The notes: generated from the letters alone by a model not told the origin. DNA of 53,886 nucleotides from JAAZBG01 sp964390065 (GCA_964390065.1 CAYMGX010000010.1:1-53886), one strand, 5' to 3'. Shown: positions 25,301 through 34,226, counted from the first letter of the stretch. Program-made: numbers and translations.

Positions 25301-25981
25301 TATCTTGAGATTGCTAATACTTTACAGGATGGTGATCCGGTAGTAATGGCAAATCTTGCAAAGGGATATTTACAGACTGGACGAACATCTGAAGCGAATG
25401 ATCTTCTATTAAAAGTTAAAGAAAAAGCAGCTGATAATATTGATGTAAGAATTGCACTGTTTGAACTATATGAAAAGAACGGAAAGAAGGATGATGCAAT
25501 TGCTGAGATAAAGGCTGTTGCAGAGAAGACAAATGATAAGAATCATATCATGATGCTTGCAAATGCTTATAGAAACGCCGGGAAAATTGCTGAGGCACTC
25601 GATGTACTTGAGAATATCTTTACTGTTGATCCGGAAAATATTGATGCACTGATGTTAAGAGCTGCTGTATTACGGGATGATAAAAAATATGACGATGCAA
25701 TAGAGGTGTATAAAGAAGTTTCGTTTATCAAACCGGATTACCCGAATTCTTACTTTGAGCGCGCAGAAACCCATCTGCTTCAAAGTAAGATCCAATGGGC
25801 AGAAACATATTATAAGCGTACACTTGAATCAGACAAGAAATTTGCATTGGCAGAATTTGGCCTGGCTAAAATATCGAAAATCCGGAAAGATACCAACAGA
25901 TATAAGCTTCATCTGGAAAATGCATACAAGCTGGATCCTGATAATTCGCTTATAAAGGAAGAGCTTTCAAAGTCAAAGTGA
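22301..25981 (+). CDS. Very large exported tetratricopeptide-repeat protein
   Basis: A 1226-aa protein built almost entirely of TPR units (roughly 30 helical pairs, with repeated W/LG-Y-A-P spacing, such as NPNDYQSLLGCATVYNKM). A signal peptide begins at MSYKKMKNRMFAALMM. Cleavage after FADA is plausible, and MLSC near the end of the hydrophobic core makes a lipoprotein form possible. AAGGAG 8 nt before ATG 22301 sets the start, rather than ATG 22217. The protein is likely a periplasmic or surface scaffold for protein assembly. Partner proteins are unknown. Adjacent AmpD-like amidase hints at a cell-wall-related complex (inference). Confidence 0.85.
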   Translation: MSYKKMKNRMFAALMMLCVMLSCVFADAAFDKLFNAGDYKAALDYADAKIGISDRDAATWVKIAKANLALGMNEKALACYMVSWRLNPNDYQSLLGCATVYNKMNQPNEALDMAKKALEVNFTAEASWEYAKACIALNRSADAKTALEKVIQSDPKNAIANRELGNIYYNEKDYIRAAPLLAKDYKKESSEADVYKIGKSYNESGKADSAIQFLKDAITKGAGIESYLELGRAYTKLGNNKEAAAAYEKVSSGLMTGGDFYNFANAKNSSGDPSGAVTHYENAINKFGETNSKESLLAREKAARSRLVGKNYDIALKYLSFIVQNDPNGAVVPDGYFLLSEAYMGLNDSKNAIASLEKVISITPKNVEAYARLADLYQKANMPDKSRSVLESMVMLSPNDPGIYLSLGNYNVKVKKYIDARAMFEKSNSLKASADALEGLAICEYYMNQYPQAKTSALNAIKMNGDLVEARIILGNILLEEKNYKDAQTQFEIVVKKRSEPEYLSSLAECYLNLGNKDKLAEIDRRIVSVNSKNIDSRMRLAAYAEETKNNAEAVAMYKELSALKPDDGKIVYKLYELSNANKENIQAMVYLKRYLTLSPDNADAHGLLGDLYYDDNKMDDALSEYRIALKKNASSKGFLKRYAEIVNAKGLQDEVINALEGLVGSNQADAGTYTTLGLIYEKKNMMPRAIEMYQNALRIEPSNIDALNALAASQAVIGDVNSAIITYEQIIMMNPKAVNEFKELGDLYMRSFKQTEAINAYKTYLSKDSSNAVIAKKVAAEAYRNKEYKDAVRFYGMALTKTSDNEFFEYADACVNAGDSIKAISALETLKTRKLKPVFQVKTLLMLANEYEKVNKKSDAIKTLTALTALPGGKDPDVLYKRAFLSEMENRAGAIKYYEENCRLFPADYRNFLRLGVLLSESRETMGKSIEYLKKVTELGASVPAVWLELGKVYVRQNRDNDALMAFKRYAESDPQSFEANKNLGILLIKTNKINEGMVYLEIANTLQDGDPVVMANLAKGYLQTGRTSEANDLLLKVKEKAADNIDVRIALFELYEKNGKKDDAIAEIKAVAEKTNDKNHIMMLANAYRNAGKIAEALDVLENIFTVDPENIDALMLRAAVLRDDKKYDDAIEVYKEVSFIKPDYPNSYFERAETHLLQSKIQWAETYYKRTLESDKKFALAEFGLAKISKIRKDTNRYKLHLENAYKLDPDNSLIKEELSKSK

Positions 25982-26011
25982 TTAATGACTATTTGCAGGT
26001 GTTTTTAATGG

Positions 26012-26049
26012 GCAGTGAAATACATTTTATTATGAATGTGTTTCGCTGC
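26012..26049 (+). repeat. 15-bp hairpin after the giant TPR gene
   Basis: GCAGTGAAATACATT (26012-26026) pairs with AATGTGTTTCGCTGC (26035-26049), with two G-U pairs and an 8-nt loop. It has no T-run, so it may be a factor-dependent terminator or an mRNA-stabilising element. Confidence 0.6.
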
Positions 26050-26170
26050 ATGTGTTAAGAACATGTGTCCTATTTGTCGCAGTTTTGTAAAGCAAGCAAT
26101 TACCGGACTCCCCTGGCCACTAAAATCTGTTAATCTGTTTTTTTAAAATTCTTCGACGCACTCTCTGGAA

Positions 26171-26199
26171 TTGTACCTGCCGTGGGGATATTTTATATT
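26171..26199 (+). promoter_or_regulatory. Candidate promoter of the ECF sigma operon
   Basis: TTGTAC (26171-26176), a 17-nt spacer and TATATT (26194-26199). The -10 matches 5 of 6, the -35 only 3 of 6. An ECF-type self-promoter was not recognised. Confidence 0.3.
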
Positions 26200-26287
26200 A
26201 CTATGTACATTGATTCAGAGTATATTTCAAAAAAAACACATAAAAATTAAAAATAAACAATAATTTAATCGGAAAAGACGTAGTACT

Positions 26288-26860
26288 ATGCAAGAACAAC
26301 AAACAGGTGAAGACGACAGAGAGTTATTTGATCTGTGGTTCAAAGGTGATCCCAGAGGTTTCTCCGGGCTCTATGATAAATATAAGAACCGGGTCTTCGG
26401 GTTCCTTGTGCGTATGACCAATGACAGGGAAGTCGCAGAAGATCTGCTGCAGGAGACTTTTCTTGCAGCTTTACGTAATGCAGATCAGTTTGATAGAACG
26501 AGGAATCTGTTAAGTTGGCTCTTTGGAATAGCTCACAAACGAACAATTGATTACTTCAGGCATGCGAAGGTGGAAACTGATCACAAGCAGGATGCAGAAG
26601 GGGCAATTGGGAGTAGGATAGAGGCACCAGATCAGCAGCTTTCTGACGAAAACTTAAGAAAGATTATAAATGCTGCGGTCGAGGAACTGGATCCCCAACA
26701 AAAGGAGGTTTTCTTGTTAAGGGAACTTGGTGGTGTACCATTTAAAGAAATTGCAGAGATTATGAATTGCCCTATTAACACAGCGCTGGGCAGGATGCGC
26801 CTCGCACTGAAAAACATTCGAAAAGAACTCAAAAAAAGGGGGATCGATGGCGTGCAATAA
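26288..26860 (+). CDS. ECF-type RNA polymerase sigma factor
   Basis: A 190-aa sigma-70 family group IV factor. Region 2 spans residues about 20-85 (FSGLYDKYKNRVFGFL, EDLLQETFLAAL, WLFGIAHKRTIDYFRH). Region 4 spans about 130-180 with a helix-turn-helix (LRELGGVPFKEIAEIMNCP). It recognises the -35 and -10 of its regulon, which cannot be identified here. The start ATG of the anti-sigma gene overlaps the last 14 nt of this gene, which implies coupled translation. Confidence 0.95.
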   Translation: MQEQQTGEDDRELFDLWFKGDPRGFSGLYDKYKNRVFGFLVRMTNDREVAEDLLQETFLAALRNADQFDRTRNLLSWLFGIAHKRTIDYFRHAKVETDHKQDAEGAIGSRIEAPDQQLSDENLRKIINAAVEELDPQQKEVFLLRELGGVPFKEIAEIMNCPINTALGRMRLALKNIRKELKKRGIDGVQ

Positions 26861-27362
26861 ATGGGAAGAAGCCGGTTTACTGTACTGTTCATCAGAACTC
26901 AGTGAACAGGATGTTAAGCTATACGAGGAGCACCTCGGTCAGTGTGCGGAATGTAAAGGTGAATTTGATTTGTATTTGTCTGAGAAGAGTTCATTCTTTA
27001 CAACCGAAATTCTTTCTGAAACTCCTTCAGAGAAAGTCGATACTGAACTTAAACGACTGTTTACTGCAAAAAAACAGTATACAAGTACAGGGGTCTTTTC
27101 TGGGTTTGTCAGGAAAACAGTATATTCTGTGAGTTTTTTCATTCTTGGTCTGGTTGTTGTAGGTTACTTTACTCTTAACATCCAGACGGCAAAAAACCAG
27201 GATTTTGCTCAAAAAGCACAACCGGTCTCAGAAGTTAAAACTCTTGTACAAAAAGACTCTGCTTTGACTTTAAAAGACAGCCTTAAAGATTCGGCAGTAT
27301 ATTTTTCTAAGAACCGGGGCAATCTCGAAACAAATGGTGTTTATCCTGTTGATTTGAAATAA
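26847..27362 (+). CDS. Membrane anti-sigma factor with zinc-binding domain
   Basis: A 171-aa cognate regulator of the preceding sigma factor. The N-terminal domain has the ZAS-type pattern H29-x3-C33-x2-C36, with additional Cys at 3 and 14. One transmembrane helix lies at about 93-110 (SFFILGLVVVGYFTLN), followed by a low-complexity periplasmic tail with repeated Lys, Ser and Asp. Signals from the envelope would release the sigma factor, possibly by proteolysis (inference). The start overlaps the sigma gene by 14 nt. A strong terminator follows at 27400-27431. Confidence 0.85.
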   Translation: MACNKWEEAGLLYCSSELSEQDVKLYEEHLGQCAECKGEFDLYLSEKSSFFTTEILSETPSEKVDTELKRLFTAKKQYTSTGVFSGFVRKTVYSVSFFILGLVVVGYFTLNIQTAKNQDFAQKAQPVSEVKTLVQKDSALTLKDSLKDSAVYFSKNRGNLETNGVYPVDLK

Positions 27363-27399
27363 CTCCTTGATTTGTTTACTTGTTCGAATGTTTGTTATG

Positions 27400-27431
27400 A
27401 GCCGGTCGACGATATGTCGATCGGCTTTTTT
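27400..27431 (+). terminator. Intrinsic terminator of the sigma/anti-sigma operon
   Basis: AGCCGGTCGAC (27400-27410) pairs with GTCGATCGGCT (27416-27426), 11 bp with one G-U pair and a GATAT loop, followed by a T6 run. The best intrinsic terminator in the window. Confidence 0.9.
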
Positions 27432-27650
27432 ACATCGTAATTTAAAGCTGGATCTATGTCTTCGTAATTAATTGTGAAATTTACTGATAACCAGATACAA
27501 TCTGCCCCAATCAAAGCTATTGTATGATCTATAATTCTCCTGAATTCCTTTGGAGCTTCATCTGTAAAAAACTTATTTTAAATAGTTTAGCCATGTTTCG
27601 GGAATAAGTGCCTGAATCACAATTTAAATTTCTCAGGGTTGATATTGTAA

Positions 27651-28580
27651 TTGATTTACTGTACGTTACTTAATCCATCAATAGATTGTTTGTATACACT
27701 TGATCAGCTCTGCTCAGGGGCTACATATGTGGACGCGAAGTCGATGACTGTACCTGCAGGCAAAGGATTGAATGTAGCCCGCGTGGTTTCATCACTTGGT
27801 GAAAAAGTTTGTATTCGTGGAATTGTACCAGGCTGTAACCTTGAACAGGTTACAGCATTCGTGAATCGTCTTGAAATAGAGGCAGACCTGATACCGGTTG
27901 ATGGGTCACTCAGGATCAATACGACAATTATTGAAAGTACTAATGGTGCAGTAACACACATTAACAGTGCTGGCACAAGTTTAACTGAGAGTGTTCAGTG
28001 CGAATTTGAGCGTCATTTTAAAAAAGGATTACTGCAGGGTGATATTTACTGTATGAGTGGCAGTTTACCTCAGGGGTTTGCCAATGACACATATGATTCA
28101 TTGATCCGATACTGTAAAGATGCGGGATGCAAGGTGATGCTTGATACAAGGAATGATGCGTTGCAAATGGGAATACGCGCAAAGCCTCATATGATAAAAC
28201 CGAACCTTAATGAACTTGAAGAGTACTTTGCGGAACAGATTAAGGGTGTTCATCATATTGCATTAAAAGCAAAACGATTTCTTGACATGGGAATTGAATA
28301 TGCATTTATATCGCTCGGCGAAGACGGAATGATCGCAGTACATGGAAATGATTGCCTTTTGTGTAATGCACCCCGTGTTAATGCCAAAGATACTGTAGGG
28401 TGTGGTGATGCGCTTGTGGGAGGTTTGCTTGTTGCAATGCAGCGTCAGTTTTCATTTCAGGAGATGTGCCGACTCGCAATTGCCTGTGGTACATCCAAAG
28501 CGCTTCATAAAGGGCCCGGTGTCATTGATAGTGACGAGGTATGGCAGCTGATGGAAGATGTGGAAATAACAGCAGTATGA
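27651..28580 (+). CDS. PfkB-family sugar kinase, 1-phosphofructokinase type
   Basis: A 309-aa ribokinase-family enzyme close to the 1-phosphofructokinase/tagatose-6-phosphate kinase group. The segments TLLNPSIDCLYTL, PAGKGLNVARV, RINTTIIES, SGSLPQG, KPNLNELEEY, SLGEDGM and DTVGCGDALVGG are family hallmarks. The catalytic Asp is in GCGD. The start is TTG at 27651, because an upstream in-frame stop excludes other starts and MIYCTLLNPSID is the expected N-terminus. The exact sugar phosphate cannot be read off. The next gene, a UDP-sugar decarboxylase, follows 18 nt later. Confidence 0.85.
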   Translation: MIYCTLLNPSIDCLYTLDQLCSGATYVDAKSMTVPAGKGLNVARVVSSLGEKVCIRGIVPGCNLEQVTAFVNRLEIEADLIPVDGSLRINTTIIESTNGAVTHINSAGTSLTESVQCEFERHFKKGLLQGDIYCMSGSLPQGFANDTYDSLIRYCKDAGCKVMLDTRNDALQMGIRAKPHMIKPNLNELEEYFAEQIKGVHHIALKAKRFLDMGIEYAFISLGEDGMIAVHGNDCLLCNAPRVNAKDTVGCGDALVGGLLVAMQRQFSFQEMCRLAIACGTSKALHKGPGVIDSDEVWQLMEDVEITAV

Positions 28581-28598
28581 TTTATATAGGAGAAGAAA

Positions 28599-29537
28599 AT
28601 GGGATGTAAACGGATTCTTGTAACAGGTGGTGCCGGTTTTCTTGGTTCTCATCTCTGTGAGCGTCTTGTAAAGGAAGGAAATGATGTCATATGTCTCGAC
28701 AATTACTTTACAGGAAGAAAGAAAAATATCGTACATCTCATGGATTGTCACAATTTCGAATTGTTGCGTCATGATATCACCATGCCTGTTTTTCTTGAGG
28801 TTGATCAGATATACAACCTGGCATGTCCTGCATCTCCGGTTCATTATCAGTATAATGCTGTTAAGACGATCAAAACCAGTGTGATGGGTGCTATTAATGT
28901 GCTTGGGCTTGCCAAACGTGTCAGGGCGCGTGTTTTGCAGGCATCAACATCCGAAATATATGGTGATCCTCATGTACATCCACAAACAGAATCATATTGG
29001 GGAAATGTAAACCCGATTGGCATACGTTCGTGTTACGATGAGGGTAAACGTGTTGCAGAAACGCTCTTCTTTGATTATCATCGCCAGAACAACGTTGATA
29101 TACGGGTGATGAGGATTTTCAATACATACGGTCCACGCATGCATCCCAACGATGGACGAGTTGTGTCAAATTTTATCGTACAGGCATTAAAAGGTGTTGA
29201 TATCACCATTTATGGCGATGGATCACAGACGCGTTCATTTTGCTATGTTGATGATAATATTGAAGGAATGATACGCCTTATGAACAAGGACAATTTCCTT
29301 GGACCAGTTAATATAGGTAATCCCGGTGAATTTACAATTAAGGAACTCGCTGAAAAAATAATAGTTCTGACAAATAGTAAATCAAAACTGATTTACAATC
29401 CGTTGCCATCCGATGACCCAAAACAACGCAAACCGGATATATCTCTTGCACATACGATGCTTGGTTGGGGACCAACCGTTGCACTTGAGGATGGCTTGAA
29501 GAAGACTATTGAGTATTTTAAAAACAATCTGGATTGA
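28599..29537 (+). CDS. UDP-glucuronate decarboxylase (UDP-xylose synthase)
   Basis: A 312-aa NAD-dependent SDR enzyme that converts UDP-glucuronate to UDP-xylose. The cofactor motif TGGAGFLGSHLCERL opens the protein. LACPASPVHYQYNAVKTIK is strongly characteristic of the UXS group. The catalytic pair is in SCYDEGK, with STSEIYGDP contributing the Ser/Thr. NIGNPGEFTIKELA and RKPDISLA are late family segments. The product may feed xylose- or arabinose-containing surface polysaccharide. AGGAG lies upstream of the ATG. Confidence 0.95.
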   Translation: MGCKRILVTGGAGFLGSHLCERLVKEGNDVICLDNYFTGRKKNIVHLMDCHNFELLRHDITMPVFLEVDQIYNLACPASPVHYQYNAVKTIKTSVMGAINVLGLAKRVRARVLQASTSEIYGDPHVHPQTESYWGNVNPIGIRSCYDEGKRVAETLFFDYHRQNNVDIRVMRIFNTYGPRMHPNDGRVVSNFIVQALKGVDITIYGDGSQTRSFCYVDDNIEGMIRLMNKDNFLGPVNIGNPGEFTIKELAEKIIVLTNSKSKLIYNPLPSDDPKQRKPDISLAHTMLGWGPTVALEDGLKKTIEYFKNNLD

Positions 29538-29591
29538 TCAGTATCATTAATCAGGGAAATAATATCGTAACGATAGAACAGGAGTATTGAG

Positions 29592-32111
29592 GTGAGCATT
29601 TATAATCCGAATGAAATAGAACCGAAATGGCAGAAAAAATGGGCCGATGCAAAGTTGTATAAAACGACATTCAATCCCGATAAACCTAAATTTTATGCCC
29701 TTGACATGTTCCCGTATCCATCCGGATCAGGTTTACATGTTGGACATTGTGAAGGGTATACTGCAACTGATATTATAACCCGTTTTAAACGTTCTCAGGG
29801 ATGGAATGTGCTTCATCCGATGGGTTGGGATGCCTTTGGCCTGCCTGCTGAAAACTTTGCAATCAAGACTGGTATTCATCCCAGCGTGACAACCGAAAAA
29901 GCGGTTTCAAATTTCAAAAGACAGATAAATGCGGTAGGATTTGCATACGACTGGGATCGTGAAGTCAATACAACAGATCCAAAATACTATAAATGGACAC
30001 AGTGGATTTTTTTACAGCTTTATAAAAAGGGGCTTGCATATCAGGGTGTAATGCCGATAAACTGGTGTCCATCATGCAAAACCGGTCTTGCAAATGAAGA
30101 GGTGGCTCAGGGTAAGTGTGACCGTTGTGGAACACAGGTTGAACGCAAAGATTTACGCCAGTGGATTCTCAAAATTACCGCGTATGCAGACAGGCTTCTT
30201 GAAGATCTTAAAGAGGTTGACTGGCCGGAATCTACATTGCTTATGCAGAAAAACTGGATTGGAAGATCTGAGGGTGCGGAAGTAATTTTTGAAGTTGCCG
30301 ATGGTAATGCAAAGGGAGAAAAGATAAAAGTATTTACAACCCGTCCTGACACGCTTTACGGCGCTACATATATGGTGTTATCACCTGAACATGCACTTAT
30401 AAACAAAATCACAACTGATGAGTGCAGAAAAACTATTGAAGCATATCAGATTGCAGCACGTAAAAAAAGTGATCTTGAAAGAACTGAACTTGCAAAAGAA
30501 AAAACGGGCGCCTTTACAGGAGGGTATGCAATCAATCCGGTAAACGGTAAAGCAATACCGGTATGGATCGCTGATTATGTATTGTCAACATACGGAACAG
30601 GTGCAATTATGGCGGTTCCGGCTCATGATGAACGTGATTTTGAATTCGCTAAAAAATTCGGTATCCCGATTATTCAGGTTGTAAAGCCTATTGATGGATC
30701 ACCTGTTGACCTTTCTGCTGCATTCGTAGAGGAAGGTATAGCAGTAAATTCAGATGATCTTGACAATCTACCTACCGCTGATGCAAAGAAAAAAATTACA
30801 AAACAGCTTGAAGAAAAAGGTCTTGGTAAGGGTTCTGTAAGTTACCGCCTGCGGGATTGGATATTTTCACGTCAAAGATACTGGGGTGAACCAATACCGA
30901 TTATTCATTGTGACAAGTGTGGCATTGTCCCGGTTCCTGAAAAAGATCTTCCGGTAATGCTTCCCGATGTAGAAAAGTATGAACCATCAGGTACAGGTGA
31001 GTCTCCGCTTGCAACCATTAATGATTGGCTTGCCACAACATGTCCTCAATGTGGCGAAAAAGCGAAACGTGAGACAAATACCATGCCTCAGTGGGCCGGG
31101 TCCTGCTGGTATTATCTCCGTTACATCGATTCTCAAAATGAAAATGAACCATGGTCAAAAACGGCTGAGAAGCAATGGATGAATGTTGATCTTTATGTCG
31201 GTGGAGCGGAGCATGCGGTGTTACATCTGCTTTATAGTCGTTTCTGGCACAAGGTACTCTATGATCTCGGATATGTATCAACAAAAGAACCATTTAAAAA
31301 ATTGCGTCATCAGGGTACGGTACTTGCCGCAAGTTATCAGGATGCAGCCGGAAAGTATCATTCAATTGACGAGGTTGAGTTCAGGGAACATGATGTCTAT
31401 CTGAAATCAACGGGAGAAAAATTGAAAGTCGAAGTTCAAAAAATGGCAAAATCCATGTTGAACGGCGTAAATCCCGATGAGGTTGTTGCGAAATATGGTG
31501 CTGATGTGCTTCGTCTGTACGAAATGTTTATGGGTGAATTCGAATTACCGAAACCATGGGATCCGCGCGCTATTGAGGGATGCAGCAGATTTTTAAAACG
31601 CGTTTACAGGCTGGTCGATGAATTTGATGTATCAATGGCACCTGCAGATTCTGTCAATCTCAAGCTTCGTCACAAGACAATTAAAAAAGTGACAAACGAT
31701 ATTGACAACATGAAATTTAATACCGCTATTGCAGCGATGATGGAATACATTAACGAACTCGGAAACAATGGGGCTTCAAAAGAAGATCTCGTTACACTTA
31801 TCAAATTGATCGGTCCGTATGCACCGCACATTGGTGATGAGCTGTGGGAAAAACTTGGTGGTGATGGTTTCCTTGTTGACGCTCTGTGGCCTGTATGGGA
31901 TGAAACATTGACAATTGATCAGGTCGTGACAATTGTTGTTCAGGTAAACGGGAAACTGCGTGGTGAGTTTACTATTGCAAGAGGTGCATCCCAGGAACAA
32001 TTGAAAGAAACAGCGCTTGGTATCGAAAAGGTAAAGCAATATACTAAGCAGGGTGCAATTAAAAAAGTTATTGTCATTCCTGGTAAACTTGTTAATATTG
32101 TTGTAGTATAA
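29592..32111 (+). CDS. leuS: Leucyl-tRNA synthetase
   Basis: An 839-aa class I synthetase that charges tRNA-Leu. The HIGH-type site reads HVGH (H49, H52) in PYPSGSGLHVGH. The editing domain contains TTRPDTLYGATYMVLS. Zinc-type Cys pairs occur at CPSCKTG/CDRCG and CDKCGIVP/CPQCG. The KMSKS loop is KMAKS, with Ala at the second Ser position. GGAG at 29581-29584 lies 7 nt before GTG 29592. rdgB follows closely. Confidence 0.97.
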   Translation: MSIYNPNEIEPKWQKKWADAKLYKTTFNPDKPKFYALDMFPYPSGSGLHVGHCEGYTATDIITRFKRSQGWNVLHPMGWDAFGLPAENFAIKTGIHPSVTTEKAVSNFKRQINAVGFAYDWDREVNTTDPKYYKWTQWIFLQLYKKGLAYQGVMPINWCPSCKTGLANEEVAQGKCDRCGTQVERKDLRQWILKITAYADRLLEDLKEVDWPESTLLMQKNWIGRSEGAEVIFEVADGNAKGEKIKVFTTRPDTLYGATYMVLSPEHALINKITTDECRKTIEAYQIAARKKSDLERTELAKEKTGAFTGGYAINPVNGKAIPVWIADYVLSTYGTGAIMAVPAHDERDFEFAKKFGIPIIQVVKPIDGSPVDLSAAFVEEGIAVNSDDLDNLPTADAKKKITKQLEEKGLGKGSVSYRLRDWIFSRQRYWGEPIPIIHCDKCGIVPVPEKDLPVMLPDVEKYEPSGTGESPLATINDWLATTCPQCGEKAKRETNTMPQWAGSCWYYLRYIDSQNENEPWSKTAEKQWMNVDLYVGGAEHAVLHLLYSRFWHKVLYDLGYVSTKEPFKKLRHQGTVLAASYQDAAGKYHSIDEVEFREHDVYLKSTGEKLKVEVQKMAKSMLNGVNPDEVVAKYGADVLRLYEMFMGEFELPKPWDPRAIEGCSRFLKRVYRLVDEFDVSMAPADSVNLKLRHKTIKKVTNDIDNMKFNTAIAAMMEYINELGNNGASKEDLVTLIKLIGPYAPHIGDELWEKLGGDGFLVDALWPVWDETLTIDQVVTIVVQVNGKLRGEFTIARGASQEQLKETALGIEKVKQYTKQGAIKKVIVIPGKLVNIVVV

Positions 32112-32134
32112 ATTGCGAAATGCAAATAAACTAT

Positions 32135-32734
32135 ATGAGAAAAATCGTAGTTGCATCTGGAAATAAGGGAAAAATTTCTGAGATCAGTGAAATTCTGAAG
32201 GATCTGCCTTTGGAAATTATTCCTATGTCCGATCTGTGGAATCCGGTACCTGATATTGAGGAAAACGGTATTACGTTTTTTGACAATGCACGTATCAAGG
32301 CAGATTACGTTTTCAAACGAAGCGGTTTGTGGTCATTGGCTGATGACAGTGGTCTTGAGGTTGATTTTCTCAATGGTGAACCTGGTGTATATAGTGCAAG
32401 GTATGCAGGTGTGCAGGGTGATAATGAAGCTAACAATTCATTGTTGCTTAAAAAATTAAACGGAATACCTCACTATTTGAGAACGGCCCGTTTTAGATGT
32501 GTTATGGTTCTTAAAACAGGATATTCGGATTATATTACATCAGAGGGAACTTGTGACGGGTACATAGGTTTCGAACAGAAGGGTAGAATGGGATTCGGGT
32601 ATGATCCGCTATTTACACCTGTACAAGAAACGTTGACATTTGCAGAACTGCCATCAGAAAAGAAAAACAGCATAAGCCACAGGGGAAATGCACTTACACA
32701 TTTATGCAGGAAATTACATGAGTTTAATCTCTAA
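32135..32734 (+). CDS. rdgB: XTP/dITP diphosphatase (RdgB/HAM1)
   Basis: A 199-aa house-cleaning pyrophosphatase that hydrolyses non-canonical purine nucleotides such as dITP and XTP. N-terminal VASGNKGKISEI, then NARIKADYVFKRS, ADDSGLEVDFLNGEPGVYSARYAG and GFGYDPLFTP are the usual signature segments. ATG codons at 32120 and 32135 are both possible. The second gives the family start MRKIVVASGNKGK, so it is used. The last 17 nt overlap the hybrid kinase start at 32718. Confidence 0.93.
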   Translation: MRKIVVASGNKGKISEISEILKDLPLEIIPMSDLWNPVPDIEENGITFFDNARIKADYVFKRSGLWSLADDSGLEVDFLNGEPGVYSARYAGVQGDNEANNSLLLKKLNGIPHYLRTARFRCVMVLKTGYSDYITSEGTCDGYIGFEQKGRMGFGYDPLFTPVQETLTFAELPSEKKNSISHRGNALTHLCRKLHEFNL

Positions 32735-34226
32735 TTCAAACGAAATGCCTACAATCCTTCTTGTCGATGATGATACAGAGGTAACTTATTGCGTGCAATC
32801 ACTGCTTGAATGCGACGGGTACAACTGTATCATGGCTACAAGTGGTGAGGATGCAATCAGGATTGTTGAAAATAAACATATCGATATTGTGCTTCTTGAT
32901 GTCCTCCTGCCGGATATGAATGGTTTTACAATTGCAGAGAAGATCAAGGAGATTGCAACTGATTTTCTTCCAATTATCATGATAAGCGCTCTTGATAGCG
33001 ATGATCATAAAATTGAAGGTTTGATGTATGCTGATGACTATATCACAAAGCCGTTTTCAAGTCGCGAACTTATTGCAAGAATTAAATCTCTGCTTAGAAA
33101 CAGTCGTTTACACAAAGACTTGTCAATTTCGAAGCAGCGCTTTGAATTGCTGTATGAGAATTTTCCTCATTTGTATATTTCCCTTGATTCACAAATGAAA
33201 ATTTCCGACTGCAACAGCTTCTATCGTCAAAAATTCAATGTCACAAAAAATGAGATAATAGGGAAAAGTATCTACGAACTTTTTGCGGATGATGAATTTG
33301 CAGTACTGGAGAATTTTTTCAGGACATTACAAAGATTCCGGACTGTAAAACAACGTGTTTTTCATCTTAAAAAACAAGAAACTGATGAAGTGGTTTTTGT
33401 TAATTTGACAGCTGTGTTCATTGGGGATGACGATACCGGATTAAATATCGTTATTGCCATGGAAGATCTTACCCGTCAGATGAAAATTCAGGAAGAACAG
33501 AAAATCGCAAGACGTCAATTATACAAATCGGCACGACTTGCATCAATAGGAACGCTTGCGTCTGGTGTTGCGCATGAAATGAATAATCCATTGACTGCAA
33601 TACTCGGTTTTTCGAGTGCAATAATGGATCGGTTTGATAATGATGAAGAGATGGAAGCAAGTGAGCTTAAACAATACCTTCATATTATCAACACTGAAGC
33701 ATTACGATGCAGGGATATTGTCGAAAATTTATCACGATTTGCACGCGAGGGTGGTGAATGTCAGGCTGGTCCTGTAAACCTGAATGAATGTATTGATCAT
33801 TCTGTTAAGCTGATGCACAGTAAATTCGTTAAAGCAGCAGTGGTTCTGGAAAAGGATACATCTGGCGAGGTAATTATTGCCGGCGATACTGCAAAAATAG
33901 AACAACTGTTTATTAACATTCTTACAAACTGCGTTGATTTTTGCGAAAAAGAATGCAGAATTAAAATTACACAAACACATTCAAGAGATGAAACCCGTTT
34001 TTTTGCCATAAAAGTAGAAGACAACGGTCCCGGAATACACCCTGATATCATCAGCAAGGTTTTTGATCCGTTTTTTACGACCAAGGAAGTTGGTCGTGGC
34101 ACTGGAATGGGACTCGCAATTTGTCATCGTATAATGGAAGATCTTAACGGTAATATTGATATTCGCAGTGATGGGGTGCATGGAACTATCGTTGTACTTG
34201 AATTTGTTAAGTATGTCGCAGATTAA
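32718..34226 (+). CDS. Hybrid receiver-PAS-histidine kinase
   Basis: A 502-aa soluble kinase. An N-terminal receiver (phosphoacceptor D61 in VLLDVLLPDMNG, Lys K111 in YITKPF) is followed by a PAS domain (about 140-250, FELLYENFPHLYISLD). The dimerization His is H286 (GVAHEMNNPLTAIL). The ATP domain contains NILTNCVDFC, DNGPGIHPD and GRGTGMGLAICHR. It has no transmembrane helix, so the input is cytoplasmic. AGGA lies 6 nt before ATG 32718, which overlaps rdgB by 17 nt. The NtrC-type regulator downstream at 34427 is the likely partner (inference). Confidence 0.88.
   Translation: MSLISNSNEMPTILLVDDDTEVTYCVQSLLECDGYNCIMATSGEDAIRIVENKHIDIVLLDVLLPDMNGFTIAEKIKEIATDFLPIIMISALDSDDHKIEGLMYADDYITKPFSSRELIARIKSLLRNSRLHKDLSISKQRFELLYENFPHLYISLDSQMKISDCNSFYRQKFNVTKNEIIGKSIYELFADDEFAVLENFFRTLQRFRTVKQRVFHLKKQETDEVVFVNLTAVFIGDDDTGLNIVIAMEDLTRQMKIQEEQKIARRQLYKSARLASIGTLASGVAHEMNNPLTAILGFSSAIMDRFDNDEEMEASELKQYLHIINTEALRCRDIVENLSRFAREGGECQAGPVNLNECIDHSVKLMHSKFVKAAVVLEKDTSGEVIIAGDTAKIEQLFINILTNCVDFCEKECRIKITQTHSRDETRFFAIKVEDNGPGIHPDIISKVFDPFFTTKEVGRGTGMGLAICHRIMEDLNGNIDIRSDGVHGTIVVLEFVKYVAD

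Larger units (their letters stand above)
25982..26287. other. Intergenic region with a long hairpin and weak promoter
   Basis: About 306 bp with no gene. It contains the 15-bp hairpin at 26012-26049 and a weak promoter at 26171-26199. Nothing else is recognisable. Confidence 0.55.
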
